Below, one piece after another: positions 39,301-51,565 of a stretch of DNA of 64,000 nucleotides; positions within the stretch are counted from its first letter, which is position 1; each line of letters starts with the position of its first letter. The stretch spans positions 31,213,398 through 31,277,397 of the forward strand of contig NC_092577.1 of the NCBI RefSeq assembly GCF_037975245.1, read 5' to 3'. The notes below the pieces were generated by a model. It did no database searches, was not told the DNA's origin, and worked only from the letters and a program-made list of their open reading frames with translations. The translations under genes were made by a program, and so were the position numbers. The DNA comes from Apostichopus japonicus (Eukaryota > Echinodermata > Holothuroidea > Aspidochirotida > Stichopodidae).

Positions 39301-42300
39301 CACAACGAAGGATCTTGATCGCAAAATTGACACTTTTTCAATGGAGACTACTTCGTAATATTCTCAACATTAGATGGACCAATAACAATTGGTTATCAAA
39401 CGATGAGCTCTACAATGAAACCAACCAAACACCTTGGTCATCCATAGTCGCACATAAAAGATTGAGGTGTTTTCGGTCATGTAGCAAGACTCCAGGAGGA
39501 CGCTCCAGCAAAGGTTGCTATAAGAGAAGCACTGAGACATACTGCTAAACCAGTAGGAAGGCCCGTGACAACCTTGCTTGGAAAAATAAAGTCGCAATTT
39601 AAGGACGTTAACATTAACATAGCTCTACTTTCTACAAGAATTTAAGTAACCTTTTCTAGCGCCAAGGCGCTGCAACATATTTCTGCATCAAATATCAATT
39701 GTGGTGATGGAATCGTGTTCGAAATGCACAGGGTGTATAGCCTCTTCAGGTATAGTTAGACGATACATAGCAAGCCAATGAATATACGCAGTCGCTTTAC
39801 CATGTTTACGCACAAGCGCGTTCATGAGATATTACACAAATAATGAATGGTTATGAGTCGCAATTTAAGGACATTAATATTAACAATTTCGAGGAAGCAA
39901 TAAACCTTGCGCAAGATCGTGATACGTGGCGGAGGTTAGTCACTGCGCATGTCGGATAGACGAGACTCAACTACTACTACAATGGAAGATATTATGACAT
40001 GTTGATGCCAAAAAGCCACTGGTTTATACGTGTCATATTATAATGATGGCTATACCTTGTGTATGGCTTTATATGCCTCAAAGTATTTGACTATCTAATT
40101 ATATATTATTTGCTATACGTAATGATATAACATAGGTATTGTCTACATATGTCTCTATGTAGGCCTATCTATTTAAAGTATAGGTTTCGACTATAGTGAT
40201 GCAGACATGCTAATGGACTGCTGCACTATTACGTGGATTGTAAAGTTTAGATGTTGTTGGGATTATATTTGAAAAAACAAGACCGCTCTACAGTGGCGGA
40301 GCGTCCATACAGTCAGGGATCGGATGCCCCCCCCCCCCCTGACGGACTCAAATGGACTGCTGGCGCCCTTTTCAGCTATTTACCACTTTTTATACTTATT
40401 GCGCTCTCATCTACCTATTGACATTTGTCACATTTTCTTGGCGATGACACCTATTTATTCTTCGTTTATCTGCAAATTAGCAAGGCCCGGAAAGGGTCAT
40501 TTCCGGCGATCTAGGGAGTATCTTTACTCAAGAAATGTATGTACGCTCCGCGCCAACCTGTGGTGGCTCTCCGCTTAGATAAAGTCGAAAGCGCCCATAC
40601 AGATCATTCTCGCCCCTCTGACCAATACCCCTAGCTCCGCCACTGCCGCTCTAAGTTAGCCTATATATAGGAAGTACCTATAGAGAGCTTATATGGGCCG
40701 CTTACTTAACCAGTCGGAGCCCCCATGCAACTGTCGCATCTGGATATGAAACAGCATAACGTGACTAAAACGTTAATACTATACCTGTCGTGGTTGGAGA
40801 CCACATTGGACTTTTTCCACATAACTGGTGCCATTCTGGCGCTGTTTCTCAAATCTTCCAATGAACACGAAACTTTCCACAATACCTTCTTGTGTGATCC
40901 CCTTCAATGTGTCTATAACACAGCGAGGATGTACCAATTGTACGCTGACATTTACAATACCCTGCCATCGTAAAGTGAACGAAGCTAAATAAGTTCCGTT
41001 GTCGTAATCAATAAATGTATCGGGCCCAATCGCAGAGTAAGGCTTTTTGGAAAACAGTTTCATCCGTAAGAAGTCTCCCCCGAATGGCTGGATCGAACCA
41101 TTTGCTGTTCTTGCTTCGATTCGTATTATAACTTGTTCAGATACACGGTATACCGTTCTTGGGTTCACTATTTCAACCAAGGATCTATTGAAAGTGCTGA
41201 AGGAGGTAACTTGGTTTCTGAAGACGGTGGTCTGCGGGTTTAACAAGGATAAAAATAGAGGAAACAATATGTTCTTGTTTATAATCAAATTTAATGATAG
41301 CAATCCGTAAACTTTTAACCCCACGAACCAGGATCTTCCATCAAGACTGACCCACGACCACTGACTGACCCATGGATTGACCCACGACCCACCAAACACC
41401 TGTATTCAATGATGCCAAGTAAAATGTATTTATACTCGCCTGCTTCGTAACATTATGAAGTGTGAGGGTGTTGTGTTCAAGTGGTTAATGCAGTGGACTT
41501 GGGATCTAAGGATTACAGGTTCGAGCCCTGACCAGATCATTACGTTGTGTCCTTGGGCAAGGCGCTTTATCTCCATTGCCTCTCTTCACCCAGGTGTACA
41601 AATGGGGACTTGCGAGGTAACTTGTAAATATAGTTGTTTGCGCCGGTTTGTGGCTGCACCCTATGAGAAGTCCCCCGGGGAACACGTGGTTGTGGTGCAC
41701 TGTGGTGCCCCAGGAGAGATTGATTGAATTGTGCACACTTTGGTGTGTAGGTGTGACAAGTTACCAATGACCAGGGTTAAGTTGTAAAATCGTGTGAGAA
41801 GGCCTTGGCCCTGAACAAGACTGTAAACCTAAAAATTAAAATTAAAAATGAATTACTCATACACCAACTAAAATACAGTATACCTGTAGTATTTCTATCT
41901 AATCATGCATTTGCATTCCAGAACCACGTGAGAAGCGCTGGCTGACTAAATACCGCCATTGTGCTGATTGACTTCGAACCATCAACATCATTGACTGGTT
42001 TACGCTATTGTGTGTGTCTGCTGACCGTGGACGATTTTGTTCACAGCAGATAATAGCTCTTTTGTCTCGGAGTTGCTGCATGGCTATATTGGCAGTGCTC
42101 TAATTTTCATAACGGTGATAGCCAACGATATAGGTTAGGCATAATTGCCTGCACGGTAGACCTGTATTTATACTCTACTGAGTAAATTTAGTATCAATTT
42201 AGTATCAATGGAGTGTTAGCTCAGTGGTTAACGCCGGTGCCTTTCAATCATAAGGTCCCGCCCGGTTCGAGTCACTCCCAGATTTATGTATGTCGTCCAG

Positions 42301-45300
42301 TTTACAGAGTTGTTGACAGTTAACAATTCATAATCATGGACGTTAAATATGAACGTACGAGACTGACTTCGGTCAGCTTGCGGCTTTGATAAGCCAATGA
42401 GGCTTCTTCGCGAGTTCCTGCTTGCAGGAGGATCTAATATACATACTTACAATAGTATTTGGGTGCTCAAAGGATTAATCGTCGTTTTGTGAGCTAAAGT
42501 AATTAAAATCTCCAAGATTAACTAGGTTAACTAGGTATGTACAATATATGTGGATAGTGAAGTGGTCATTGTATTAATGAGAAATTTATTGACATTTTCT
42601 TTCAATTAACTCATCTCATGCATTTGAAATGAAGGGGCCACATGGTTAGAATAAAAAAGGCCCTGAAACTTATATGTAGGAGCTTATAGTGTTTGCTTTA
42701 TAAAAAATATATAGAACAGTTTGAATTTTTAAGAAAGTTATGGTATATTTAAACATATCTTCTGCCCTTGCAATACATATATTCTACTAAGTTACCGGTT
42801 AATGTATTTAATTAACAGTCAATAATATGTCAGTATCAACAATGGTAGGGATGAAAATACTGTTCAAAATTGGCTGTTTTCTTGCATAAGAGTTATACAA
42901 GGCAGATACTTGCAAATGCTATATCATAAGCACTATTTAGGATGTACTCTCAGTGCCAAACCCGTCATGCTTAAAAAAGTAATTATATTTGAAAAGTATT
43001 TATGATATACTTCATGTACATGCCATATTCAGCAAAACAATTGAAGAATTTCATCTGGAATCGGGACCATTTGCCTGATTTGTGTATGGTTTAATATTAG
43101 TGAACACATAATATGCAGTCATGTCAATTTGGAGTATTATGATGTAGTTTGTCTCTAGGAATGGCATGATGTATGCCTGACTTTCTATAATCTCCGGTTA
43201 CTTAACAGGTTTTACACTTTGAGCTTAAATAGAAAGACATAACCTCCAGTATATTGGAAGTTTGATTTTCCTGCTCTCAGTTGGATTTTGCAAGATATGA
43301 ATAAGACAAAGAGAAATGAAAAAGAAACTTCAAACAACTGATGACGTTAACCTATCACCATCGAATAAAGACCACCATTGAAGGGAAAATAACTGTAACA
43401 GAAGTTAAGAATATACTCTTACCCAGTTTTGCTGGAAACAAGTGAGGTAATTTGCTGTATACCTTTCTCTTATAAACCTTAATATGGGTATGTTTATAAA
43501 TTGGAGGTCATAGGTCATCTGAGGGATTTAGAGCTATCTTTTGAAAACGGTATAACTTATGCTTCTTTTTCATATACTGCTTGGGTGTTGATTAAGCTCT
43601 GGGACAATGGGTCAAACGAAAAATCTTTAAATTGCAATAACGCTGCAACCTCAAGTCGGATATGTAGCCAAACTTGGTATACAGTTGTTACTTAATATCT
43701 GGTACATGATGGCCTAAATTTTGTGAGACCAAGTGGGCCCCCTAAAATTGCGGGCCCATATTTGGGACGGGTGGGTGATTTCCACCTTAAATACATTTTG
43801 GGACTCATTCTTTGTGACAAAAATTGTGGAGACCAATATTTTGGGGACCAATTTGGCCCTCATATTTTGGGCTTCAATGGGGGGGGGGGGGAGACTTATT
43901 TATGACCCAGTTTGTTTGGGCCACATATTTTTGGGATCATTCAGACACAACATTTTATCTAGCCCAAGTTTTTGGGGAGTGACCAAATTTTAAAATTGCA
44001 ATAACTCCACAACCCCTTAATCGGATTGTATCCAAATTTGGAATACAGTTGTTGTTTAACTTGATAAGCAGGGTAGGAATAAAGCAAAACATTTTTTTCA
44101 TGGGGATAAAACGAAAGAAGTTGCAATTATCAAATTTCATGTTCAAAAGGAATGTTGTTGTATTAATTTAGTATTAGATACTCTGTCATTGCAGTTTTAT
44201 GTATATGCAATGCTGGAATGTACATGTGTGCAACAGAAGTACCGCTTGTTGTCAGGGTTTCAGTTATTATACCTAAGTTTTTTTAAATTTTTCGTACTTC
44301 ATGTTTTACGTACTTTCATGTTTTAGGTCTTACCACAGGGTAGTCCAAAACACATTGTTTGCCACACCCTTTAAACAAAGGAAAGAAAACAATTTGTCAT
44401 TGCATAATAAATGTGTGGTTCACAGTATGACGTCACTGATACCATAATTTGTGAAGAGAGTGCGATTATAGTTCTTTTGAATTGATTGGCTTTATAAATA
44501 TATGATTAATGAAGTATTAAGCAAATCCATTAATAATACTTTCCTGTTTCATGTTAACTCCAATCTAGTTAATACTCTATGCAGGTCAGGTGTCTTCGGT
44601 AATATTTGTGATGTGACCAATTCAGTTGATATGAGTTTTGGATCATTATTATTTTGCAAATAATTTGAAATTTGGCGATATCAGATATCAAGTGCATGCA
44701 GTATAGGCTTTTTATTTCTGTTCTCACTTGGAGGGGTGTAAGCTTGGGACTTGGTATTTTACTTCATACATGGTTTACAGTGCAAGAAAAGCTCTCTTGA
44801 AGAGAACGTTCTCTCGACCTGTCAAACATTTCGTATACATGTAGCTGGAATTGTGATTGGTGGATCTCAGTATTCATAGCAACAACTTAGCAGGCCATTT
44901 TAGCAGTATTCTGGCATATTCTGGGATGACAGTATACAGAGATTAAAAGACGCTATAAAGTGTATATATCTACTTCGGATCCCTATAGATTTTATTTATC
45001 TGCAGTATGTCCTTCATTCCCTTCTAATACAGTTCAATAATTTGTCCATTGGGGTTAAAATATACGTAAGTCATGGAAGTCATGAAATTAATAAATAAAT
45101 AATAAAAAATAATAAATAAATAAATAAATCGCAAATCGCAAGAGACTCGTAGTTTGCGGTGCGTCAGTAATAAAAACAAATATCAAACTGAAAATAAGAC
45201 AGTAAAAAAATTCATTTGATTTTTTCTTAATGAAAAAAAAAGGATAAACGAGATTATTGCGTATCATAATTTTCAGAGTAAATAAATTGCCAATTCTTAT

Positions 45301-45698
45301 AGGGATGGATTCTGGGAGATCAAAGTGCCTGCATGTCAATTGATGTTGACATATTGAAACTCAAAGCATATATAGGAAGTTAAGTTAATCTAACCCCTCC
45401 CCGACCCACACACACGCACCTCCACGTATAGGTGTACATTTTCCTATTTTCATGTATTATGACAAGTTTATAACAGAATTTTTTAGTGTAATCAATTCCT
45501 ACAGTACTTAACAGCAATATTGTCGGCGTGACTTACCGTTAGCCAGTTTCGAGAGTTTACCGGCACGTGAGAACCGTATTTAAACTTCAATTCGTTTCCA
45601 TAAACTACCAGCCTATCGGGAGAGAAGCGGAAGATCAAAGAACTAATCACTAAAGCCGAAACTGTGAGTACGAAAGTAAACCAACGGTAAAATGTCAT
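36400..45698 (-). CDS. NXPE-family glycoprotein, complete, four exons, 534 residues
   Basis: Exons in transcript order are 45698-45537, 41231-40785, 39110-38938 and 37222-36400. Junction phases 0, 0 and 2 agree and all introns are GT-AG. Residues 6-23 form an N-terminal hydrophobic anchor, so a type II Golgi membrane or secreted protein is likely. Residues 55-203 are the N-terminal NXPE/neurexophilin-like domain (GGDFLR at 105, LVHP at 153). Residues 204-260 carry the linking Cys motif with GPWFC at 216. Residues 262-534 are the C-terminal NXPE domain, with GDSTARQ at 341, DVWDMT at 500 and DNVH at 512: a GDS plus DxxH pair as in the PC-esterase fold. Family members are tied to glycan O-acetylation; a human relative has been linked to sialic-acid acetylation. 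Length fits the family (about 540-560). Substrate here is unknown. Confidence 0.9.
37850..38670 (+). mobile_element. LINE 3' end with reverse-transcriptase C-terminus (intronic)
   Basis: Broken frames give LNENNFLYNRQSG (reverse-transcriptase core), then LFKELKLLTLFDLYHYQLG, and then WNSLDQDIKNSNTLNSFKRK, the C-terminal order of CR1/L2/RTEX-type LINE proteins. A 3' UTR follows and ends near AAACTTGAAACTTGAA at 38655-38670, a typical short repeated LINE tail. The copy is 5'-truncated and mutated, inserted in intron 3 of the NXPE gene on the opposite strand. Confidence 0.78.
39287..39985 (+). mobile_element. LINE 3' end fragment, copy 2, with internal insertion (intronic)
   Basis: Frames with shifts read WRLLRNILNIRW, then HKRLRCF and, in the next frame, KIKSQFKDVNI: the C-terminal region of LINE proteins with the RRLRWFGHV-type motif. 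At 39589 the sequence GTCGCAATTTAAGGAC is followed by about 250 unrelated bases and then occurs again at 39857, leading into NFEEAINLAQDRDTWRRL and a stop. The last 370 bases match 25640-26022. It lies in intron 2 of the NXPE gene, antisense to it. Confidence 0.75.
40291..40645 (+). mobile_element. hAT-like MITE family A, copy 4 (intronic)
   Basis: The 355-bp copy begins CAGTGGCGGAGC and ends GCTCCGCCACTG; CCGCTCTA is duplicated exactly at 40283-40290 and 40646-40653. It lies in intron 2 of the NXPE gene, 140 bases from the donor of exon 2. Internal deletions relative to copy 2 include the segment after ACTTTTTATACTTATT. Confidence 0.95.
41457..41850 (+). mobile_element. tRNA-derived SINE, copy 1 (intronic)
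   Basis: The head contains an A-box-like GTGGTTAATGCAGTGG and a B box GGTTCGAGCCC (41519-41529), the two internal RNA polymerase III promoter parts of tRNA genes. The body has TCCTTGGGCAAGGCGCTTTA and CACCCAGGTGTACAAATGGG, wording I associate with SINEs of echinoderms and other deuterostomes. A diverged second copy in the same orientation lies at about 62068. It sits in intron 1 of the NXPE gene. Confidence 0.82.
42207..42450 (+). mobile_element. tRNA-derived SINE of a second family, or tRNA pseudogene with tail
   Basis: The head GAGTGTTAGCTCAGTGGTTA resembles the 5' half of a tRNA with an A box, and CCGGTTCGAGTCACTCC is a B box with the 3' acceptor strand; the outer ends can pair. The T-stem is mismatched, so a working tRNA is unlikely. 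Another roughly 170 bases follow, including GCTTGCGGCTTTGATAAGCC, consistent with a SINE body. No second copy is in the window. Confidence 0.6.
43620..44075. repeat. Diverged direct repeat around a TTTTGGG-rich core
   Basis: AAATTGCAATAACGCTGCAA at 43628 and the related AAATTGCAATAACTCCACAA at 43992 begin matching stretches of about 75 bases, both containing ATACAGTTGTT. Between them lies a stretch rich in recurring TTTTGGG and GGGACC/GGGCC words (43735-43985). Confidence 0.6.
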
Positions 45699-46107
45699 AT
45701 TGACCGTTTACTATAGTACAGTACCTCTACTGAATAACATCGTTACCGGTGCACCGCAACAATAATATACGTATATTTATATGTGTATACAACCAACAAA
45801 CGCGTTGAACGGTATACGGTCCACCTTTTGTATCCAATGTAAAAGCTGTAAACGAATAAGAAAGATCCAATGTTTACAGAATGTCTATACATTGACGTAC
45901 GTATAAAGCATATATATATATACGTACAACATAAATCATATATACACTTACATATAACATATCACCGTACCGGACTTATTGACGTGGTATATCACAAGTG
46001 ACAATAAAATAATTAATGGAAACATTTGGTTTTTGCTGTAATCTATACAAACGAGATATATATAGGCATATTCATAATTTAATTTATTACCAGCATAGAA
46101 GTGACTA

Positions 46108-46545
<438 letters not shown>

Positions 46546-47828
46546 TGTATATTCGATTAACTACAATATCTTATCTCCCTATAAATTCATTACATTATGT
46601 ATTGAATCAGTACACATTGCTCAAAATTCCTACGTGGTGATATGAAATTTGGGTGGCTTGACTGGGTCAAGAAGTTCATTGCTTCAACTTTTACCCTGCA
46701 TGATATGGCTCTATAATTGAGGTAAATGATTAATGGATAACTTATCTGCCTATTGCACAAATCTGCTGATTATTTTTGTTTGAAGATTGTGAGATAAAAC
46801 TATGTAATCATGTTGCTTGTTCTTCAATATATTCCCTCTGTTTGCACTCCACACACATACAAACATATGATTATAGTTACACAGCCGTTCATATATAGGC
46901 CTTTTTCCATAAGTATGTTTACGCACATTAAATATTGTTTCCAGGTGTTAATCAAAAACTTGACGTGTACTGTTTTTTAACTTCTTCTTTTCACACTGCA
47001 ATATAATTACTGTCTAGTTAAATTTTACAAACCAAATAATATTGCATAATTTGAATAATATTTAACTCATAGGTCATTATAGGCTATATTTATAGACTAA
47101 ACAATACACCTTCGACCAAATGAATGCAAGCATTTTACAAACTGAATAGGATATTCCGGTGTCTGAAGTTGACTTCCCTGCATGGTAAAGTGTTGAAAAT
47201 ATAATTCCGCAACTTTAAAGGTTGACATCCAGACTCACAGCATTTTGTACGACAAAGGCAACGACTATTTCAAAATTGGTGATATTGTTTTTAATTCATG
47301 CATCTGGCAACATTATAAAGTAAATGATCTTATCATTGCAATTCAACTTAGAATGTATCGTTATTATACGTACTTATGTTATTATTATAAATATTTTCAT
47401 ATTTCGAGGAAAATTCATCGAGACTGAATATTATATAACAGAATCTGCGAAGCATTTGCAGGGTATTTACCGTGACGTCATTAACAGACCACCTAATGTG
47501 ATTCACTACCCTGGAAGAACGGAAGAACCAAGGGTTTAGCCATGTCACAATAGGTTACATTGAAGCAACCTTGTCTCGAGTTAGGGACAAAATATTGAAA
47601 AGGGGTTTCAAGTAACAGTGGGGAATCTTTTCCCCTACATTGTATGTCACCTGAATATCGCGTTTAGAACAACAACAAAATACGAGTAGGTTATACTTAA
47701 GCTATGACGAACAGAGTTCTTTATAGACAATTGACGTAAGTTAACCTGCGTGGTATAACTATTAACTATTTACATTGACGCACGTATACTGCACACACAC
47801 ACACACACGCATGTTTGTAATACATTCA
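46546..47828. other. Intergenic, no gene recognised
   Basis: AT-rich sequence; a CA run lies at 47795-47808. Small reading frames have no recognisable domain. Confidence 0.35.
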
Positions 47829-47977
47829 GACCGAGGACCCCATTGTATTTTCCATTGTTCAAATCCACGTACCCTAACCTTAACAATACCCCATACAATA
47901 GAATTCTTCCGAGGACGTGGTGATTCTTTAGAAATCATAACCGAGGACGTGGAATTCTTTTGTTCAAGTCCTCGGTC
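47829..47977. repeat. Short inverted-repeat element, GACCGAGGAC termini
   Basis: GACCGAGGAC at 47829 and GTCCTCGGTC ending at 47977 bracket about 130 bases; CCGAGGACGTGG also occurs twice inside. It sits between a CA microsatellite and a CA/TA microsatellite. It may be a small MITE, but no target duplication is evident. Confidence 0.5.
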
Positions 47978-48024
47978 AGATAGAAAAACAAACGCACACT
48001 CACACACACACACACATACACACG

Positions 48025-48064
<40 letters not shown>

Positions 48065-48349
48065 TTAACAACTACTAGTTTTACAAGCATATGTAATCCG
48101 TTCTTTTGCTCCTTAATCCGCTTCCTTTATAGTCATGGTTTATTTGGTTTTAACTCCATCAATTCAACTTACACTTATCTAGCGTCATACTTTCATTGTA
48201 TTACATGTTGTACTTTTCATTCGACTGCCAAGTATTGCTGACGAAGGTCCCCGGGGGACCGAAAATTCCAATATATTTTCTAAAACTTATTCCTTATTTG
48301 TCAATTATGAGTCATATCTTATTTCTCTGGTTTTCTCTAATAATAGTAA

Positions 48350-48387
48350 TAATAATATATATATATATATATATATATGCATATATA

Positions 48388-48429
<42 letters not shown>

Positions 48430-48615
48430 TATATATACATACACACACACCCATATATATATATATATATGCATATATATATATTTATATATATAAACAT
48501 ATATATATATATAAATATATATACATATATATATACACACACACACACATATATATATATATGCATATATATATATACACACACACACATATATATACAT
48601 GCATATATATATATT

Positions 48616-48651
<36 letters not shown>

Positions 48652-48660
48652 CATTTTTAT
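48350..48660. repeat. TA/CA compound microsatellite
   Basis: TA repeats with interspersed ACACAC and ATGCAT words continue for over 300 bases. The Tyr/Ile-rich reading frames here are artefacts of the repeat. Confidence 0.95.
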
Positions 48661-48684
48661 ATAGTTATATAGTTTTTTATACAG

Positions 48685-48761
48685 TTTATAAAATGACGCT
48701 TTTATCGAACCTTTTATGAGAGAGTCGGCAATGTAAAAAGCAAGATATATCCAATTTATTA

Positions 48762-48803
<42 letters not shown>

Positions 48804-48903
48804 TTCGAATCGATCTTCTGTTTGTTTAATAAATTGGATATATCTTGCTTTTTACATTGCCGACTCTCTCATAAAAGGTTCGATAAAAGCGTCATTTTAT
48901 AAA
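48685..48903. repeat. Perfect palindrome, 81-bp arms around a (TA)n centre
   Basis: 48685-48765 and 48823-48903 are exact reverse complements. The 57-base spacer is a (TA)n run followed by CTTCGAATCGATCTTCTGT. This is the third (TA)n-linked palindrome in the window, here with the TA tract at the centre and not at the edges. Confidence 0.97.
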
Positions 48904-49933
48904 CTCTGCCTGTTTGTTCATGTATATATTTCCAATCCTAACTTATACATATATTTTCACACATATGCCGATGCATATCAAATATAAGGTATTTCTGTAG
49001 ACATATTTATTTAAAGAGATGATAGAGCACTGACATGGAAATTTAGTCTGATTGGTATATGTAGAGATTTGTGCAGTAAAAAGATGTGACTTTGTGGGGA
49101 TGTGTCTCAGGTATAGTCAGTAATAGCCTATAGTAAACGTTATTCTACGATAGAGCCTTTGTAATTGTGCATTTATCTCTGTTTACTTTCTGGTCTATAC
49201 GTGAGTGTTTACTTGATGTTGCGTTCATCAAGTTTTATATCCCAACTCTTCCCCTCGCCTGCAAATTACATCCAAAAGAAAATGATATGCACCCTATCTG
49301 AACTTCGATGACAGTAATCGAACCACCCCCGGGCTTCGTCACTTTCCAAGGCCGATAGAGCAAAGATAGAAGTTTTCAACTGACATGTCCTTATAGACTT
49401 AAAGATATGATAGCTAATGGCTTTGGATCATAAAACATTCAACTTTTGCCACCATGACTATTTAGATTTTGAGCTAGAAGAGCTCAAAGTTTATCACGGT
49501 GCTCCCCCTTCCCATCTGCCAGTTGTCGCTGCGGAATCTTCTTGTTTCATCCAAGATTTTTTTAAATATCTTTAATCACCTTCAATCCTCCAAATTTTTA
49601 GACCAGTAGTAGTTTATTACATCCTCATCAACGTCCGAGCATCAAAGAACATGGTGATGACTAAAAAAATGCCAACAAAATCAACACAGTAGGGCACTTT
49701 AGGGCTATTTTCCGACAATGGTTAACCTCTCAGGCGGACGTGCACCCCTCTAATTGTGGTGCGATACTTTTATATTCTTCATCACCAGGTATTGGGTCTG
49801 ACGTCGCTGTCCTGGTTTAAAGAGGGCGCCATTTGCGAAAGAATACCAGAGCTGTACATGGATCTGAAGAGAAGATGCATAGATCGACCAGAACAACTCC
49901 CTGGATAGACAATCCGTAAAGTATGAGAGCGAC
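48904..49933. other. Intergenic, no gene recognised
   Basis: No coding exon or RNA gene is supported. A short open stretch near 49820-49900 (EGAICERIPELYMDLKRR) has no recognised relative and no splice context. Confidence 0.35.
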
Positions 49934-50405
49934 CGTATGGCAAGCCGTTTTACTTTTTATTCGATATTTGATGATATCATCAAATATTTGGTGATATCAG
50001 CAAATAATTGTTGATATCATCAAATCATTTGATGATATCATCAAATAATTGCTGATATCAACAATTATTTGCTGATATCACCAAATAATTGTTGATATCA
50101 GCAATTCATTTGCTGATATCACCAATTCATTTGCTGATATCACCAATTCATTTGCTGATATCACCAATTCATTTGTTGATATCATCAAATAATTGCTGAT
50201 ATCAACAAATAATTGCTAATATCAACAAATATTTGCAGATATCAGCAATTATTTGGTGATATCAGCAAATTATTTGGTGATATCAGCAAATTATTTGATG
50301 ATATCAGCAAATCATTTGATGATATCAACAATTATTTGCTGATATCACCAAATATTTGATGATATCATCAAATATCGAATAAAAAGTAAAACGGCTTGCC
50401 ATACG
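49934..50405. mobile_element. Palindromic element with GATATC-phased interior, copy 2
   Basis: The termini are exact inverted repeats for at least the first 55 bases, starting CGTATGGCAAGCCGTTTTAC. The interior is a run of roughly 20-base units, each with GATATC followed by an A/T half such as ATCAAATAATT or AGCAAATCATT. Because each unit is itself nearly palindromic, the 472-bp element can fold on itself at many scales. Its ends align with those of the element at 14321: GTATGG, GCC(A/G)TTTTA, TTTATTC, ATA.TT, GATATC in the same order. No coding capacity. Confidence 0.82.
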
Positions 50406-51192
50406 ACCGCGAAGTGTGGTTCACGCGAAAATGTTTCGGTGGGTCCATGGTAGTGTCCACGTGACCCATTGGAAAATGATTCTACAGATTTCATGCACTC
50501 AGAGGACATATTTCTGAGGGGTGTGGATATATTGAGGATCGAGCCTCAGCCTTTTGATGGAACTCAGTCCTGGGTCTTGGCCCTAAATGCTTGCGAACCG
50601 TTGGCATAGAGCACACTAGTGTCTATAAAGAAATCAAGAACGACAGCTAGGGCACATTCGTTTAAAATGATGGGAAAGGGTTCCTTACATTCCTAGTCCT
50701 TGATGGGGACTGCAAGTGTCCCTCCTGATCCTTTTTTCTACTACACTAAACTAAGAAAAAAAGCCACACCAAAAACAAGTAGAACAAACAATAAACAGAG
50801 CTACTCTCAGGTTTTTAGTTGGCAGGGCGCGTGGCACATCGAACCACCCCTTGCGCGCTCCCAACCCCACAGCTGAAATGAACACTTTTTTGGTTGAAAA
50901 ATACACACCGCGGGAACAAGCTTATACACGAGGAAACCTTGTACGGCAGTTTAAGTGAAACGACTATAAGTAGTAATGCTATATTGACATTTTTCAAGTG
51001 TGCTGTATCATATCCTTCATAAAAATGTCGAAAGTTTTATTTGTTTTCTTTTGTCAATTCAGCAAATTTTCTGTAATTGTACTTAATGGTCATCTTGTGC
51101 GATCCGTATGAATTTAGCCTATAGTAAGTTGAATTGCTTTAAAATAATGATATTGTTGTTTGATGAAATTGTTGTTGTTTCACATACCTTGT
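50406..51192. other. Intergenic, no gene recognised
   Basis: No domain, RNA gene or repeat identified. Confidence 0.35.
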
Positions 51193-51565
51193 ATGCATAG
51201 GCGTAGGAGCCTAATTTGATTTGGGGGGGGGGGGGGGGCTGTAACGACTTGCCCGAAAATATAACCAAAATTTTTCGCGCGTTCAGCGCGCGCTCAACAT
51301 CTTAATGTGCATATCATATAGGCATTCATCGGTTATTACATCACATGCAAATAACGGATAAATGCCTGTATGATATACACATCGAGATGTTGAATTTTCA
51401 CCCCCAAAAAATTGAAAAACACATTGCAAATTATTTTGCTTTCAGTAGGTGCCCGAAAAAATCTCAGCATATTGCTCGAATTTTCACCCAAAAAAAATTG
51501 AAAAACACATTGCATATAATTCTTCTCTCAGTAGGTGCCCGAAAAATTCCCAGCATATTGCCCGA
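51193..51565 (+). repeat. Interspersed repeat related to 2546-2735, with two internal tandem units
   Basis: GCGTAGGAGCC, a G-run and GTAACGACTTGCCCGAAAA match the reversed element at 2546-2735. After the shared part, a roughly 110-base unit with TTGAAAAACACATTGCA and AGTAGGTGCCCGAAAAA occurs twice (about 51380-51485 and 51480-51565). The end runs directly into the first satellite monomer. Confidence 0.72.

Noticed and set aside
42207-42278. Possible functional tRNA gene
   Set aside because: A and B boxes are present, but the T-stem does not pair and the sequence continues into a SINE-like body.
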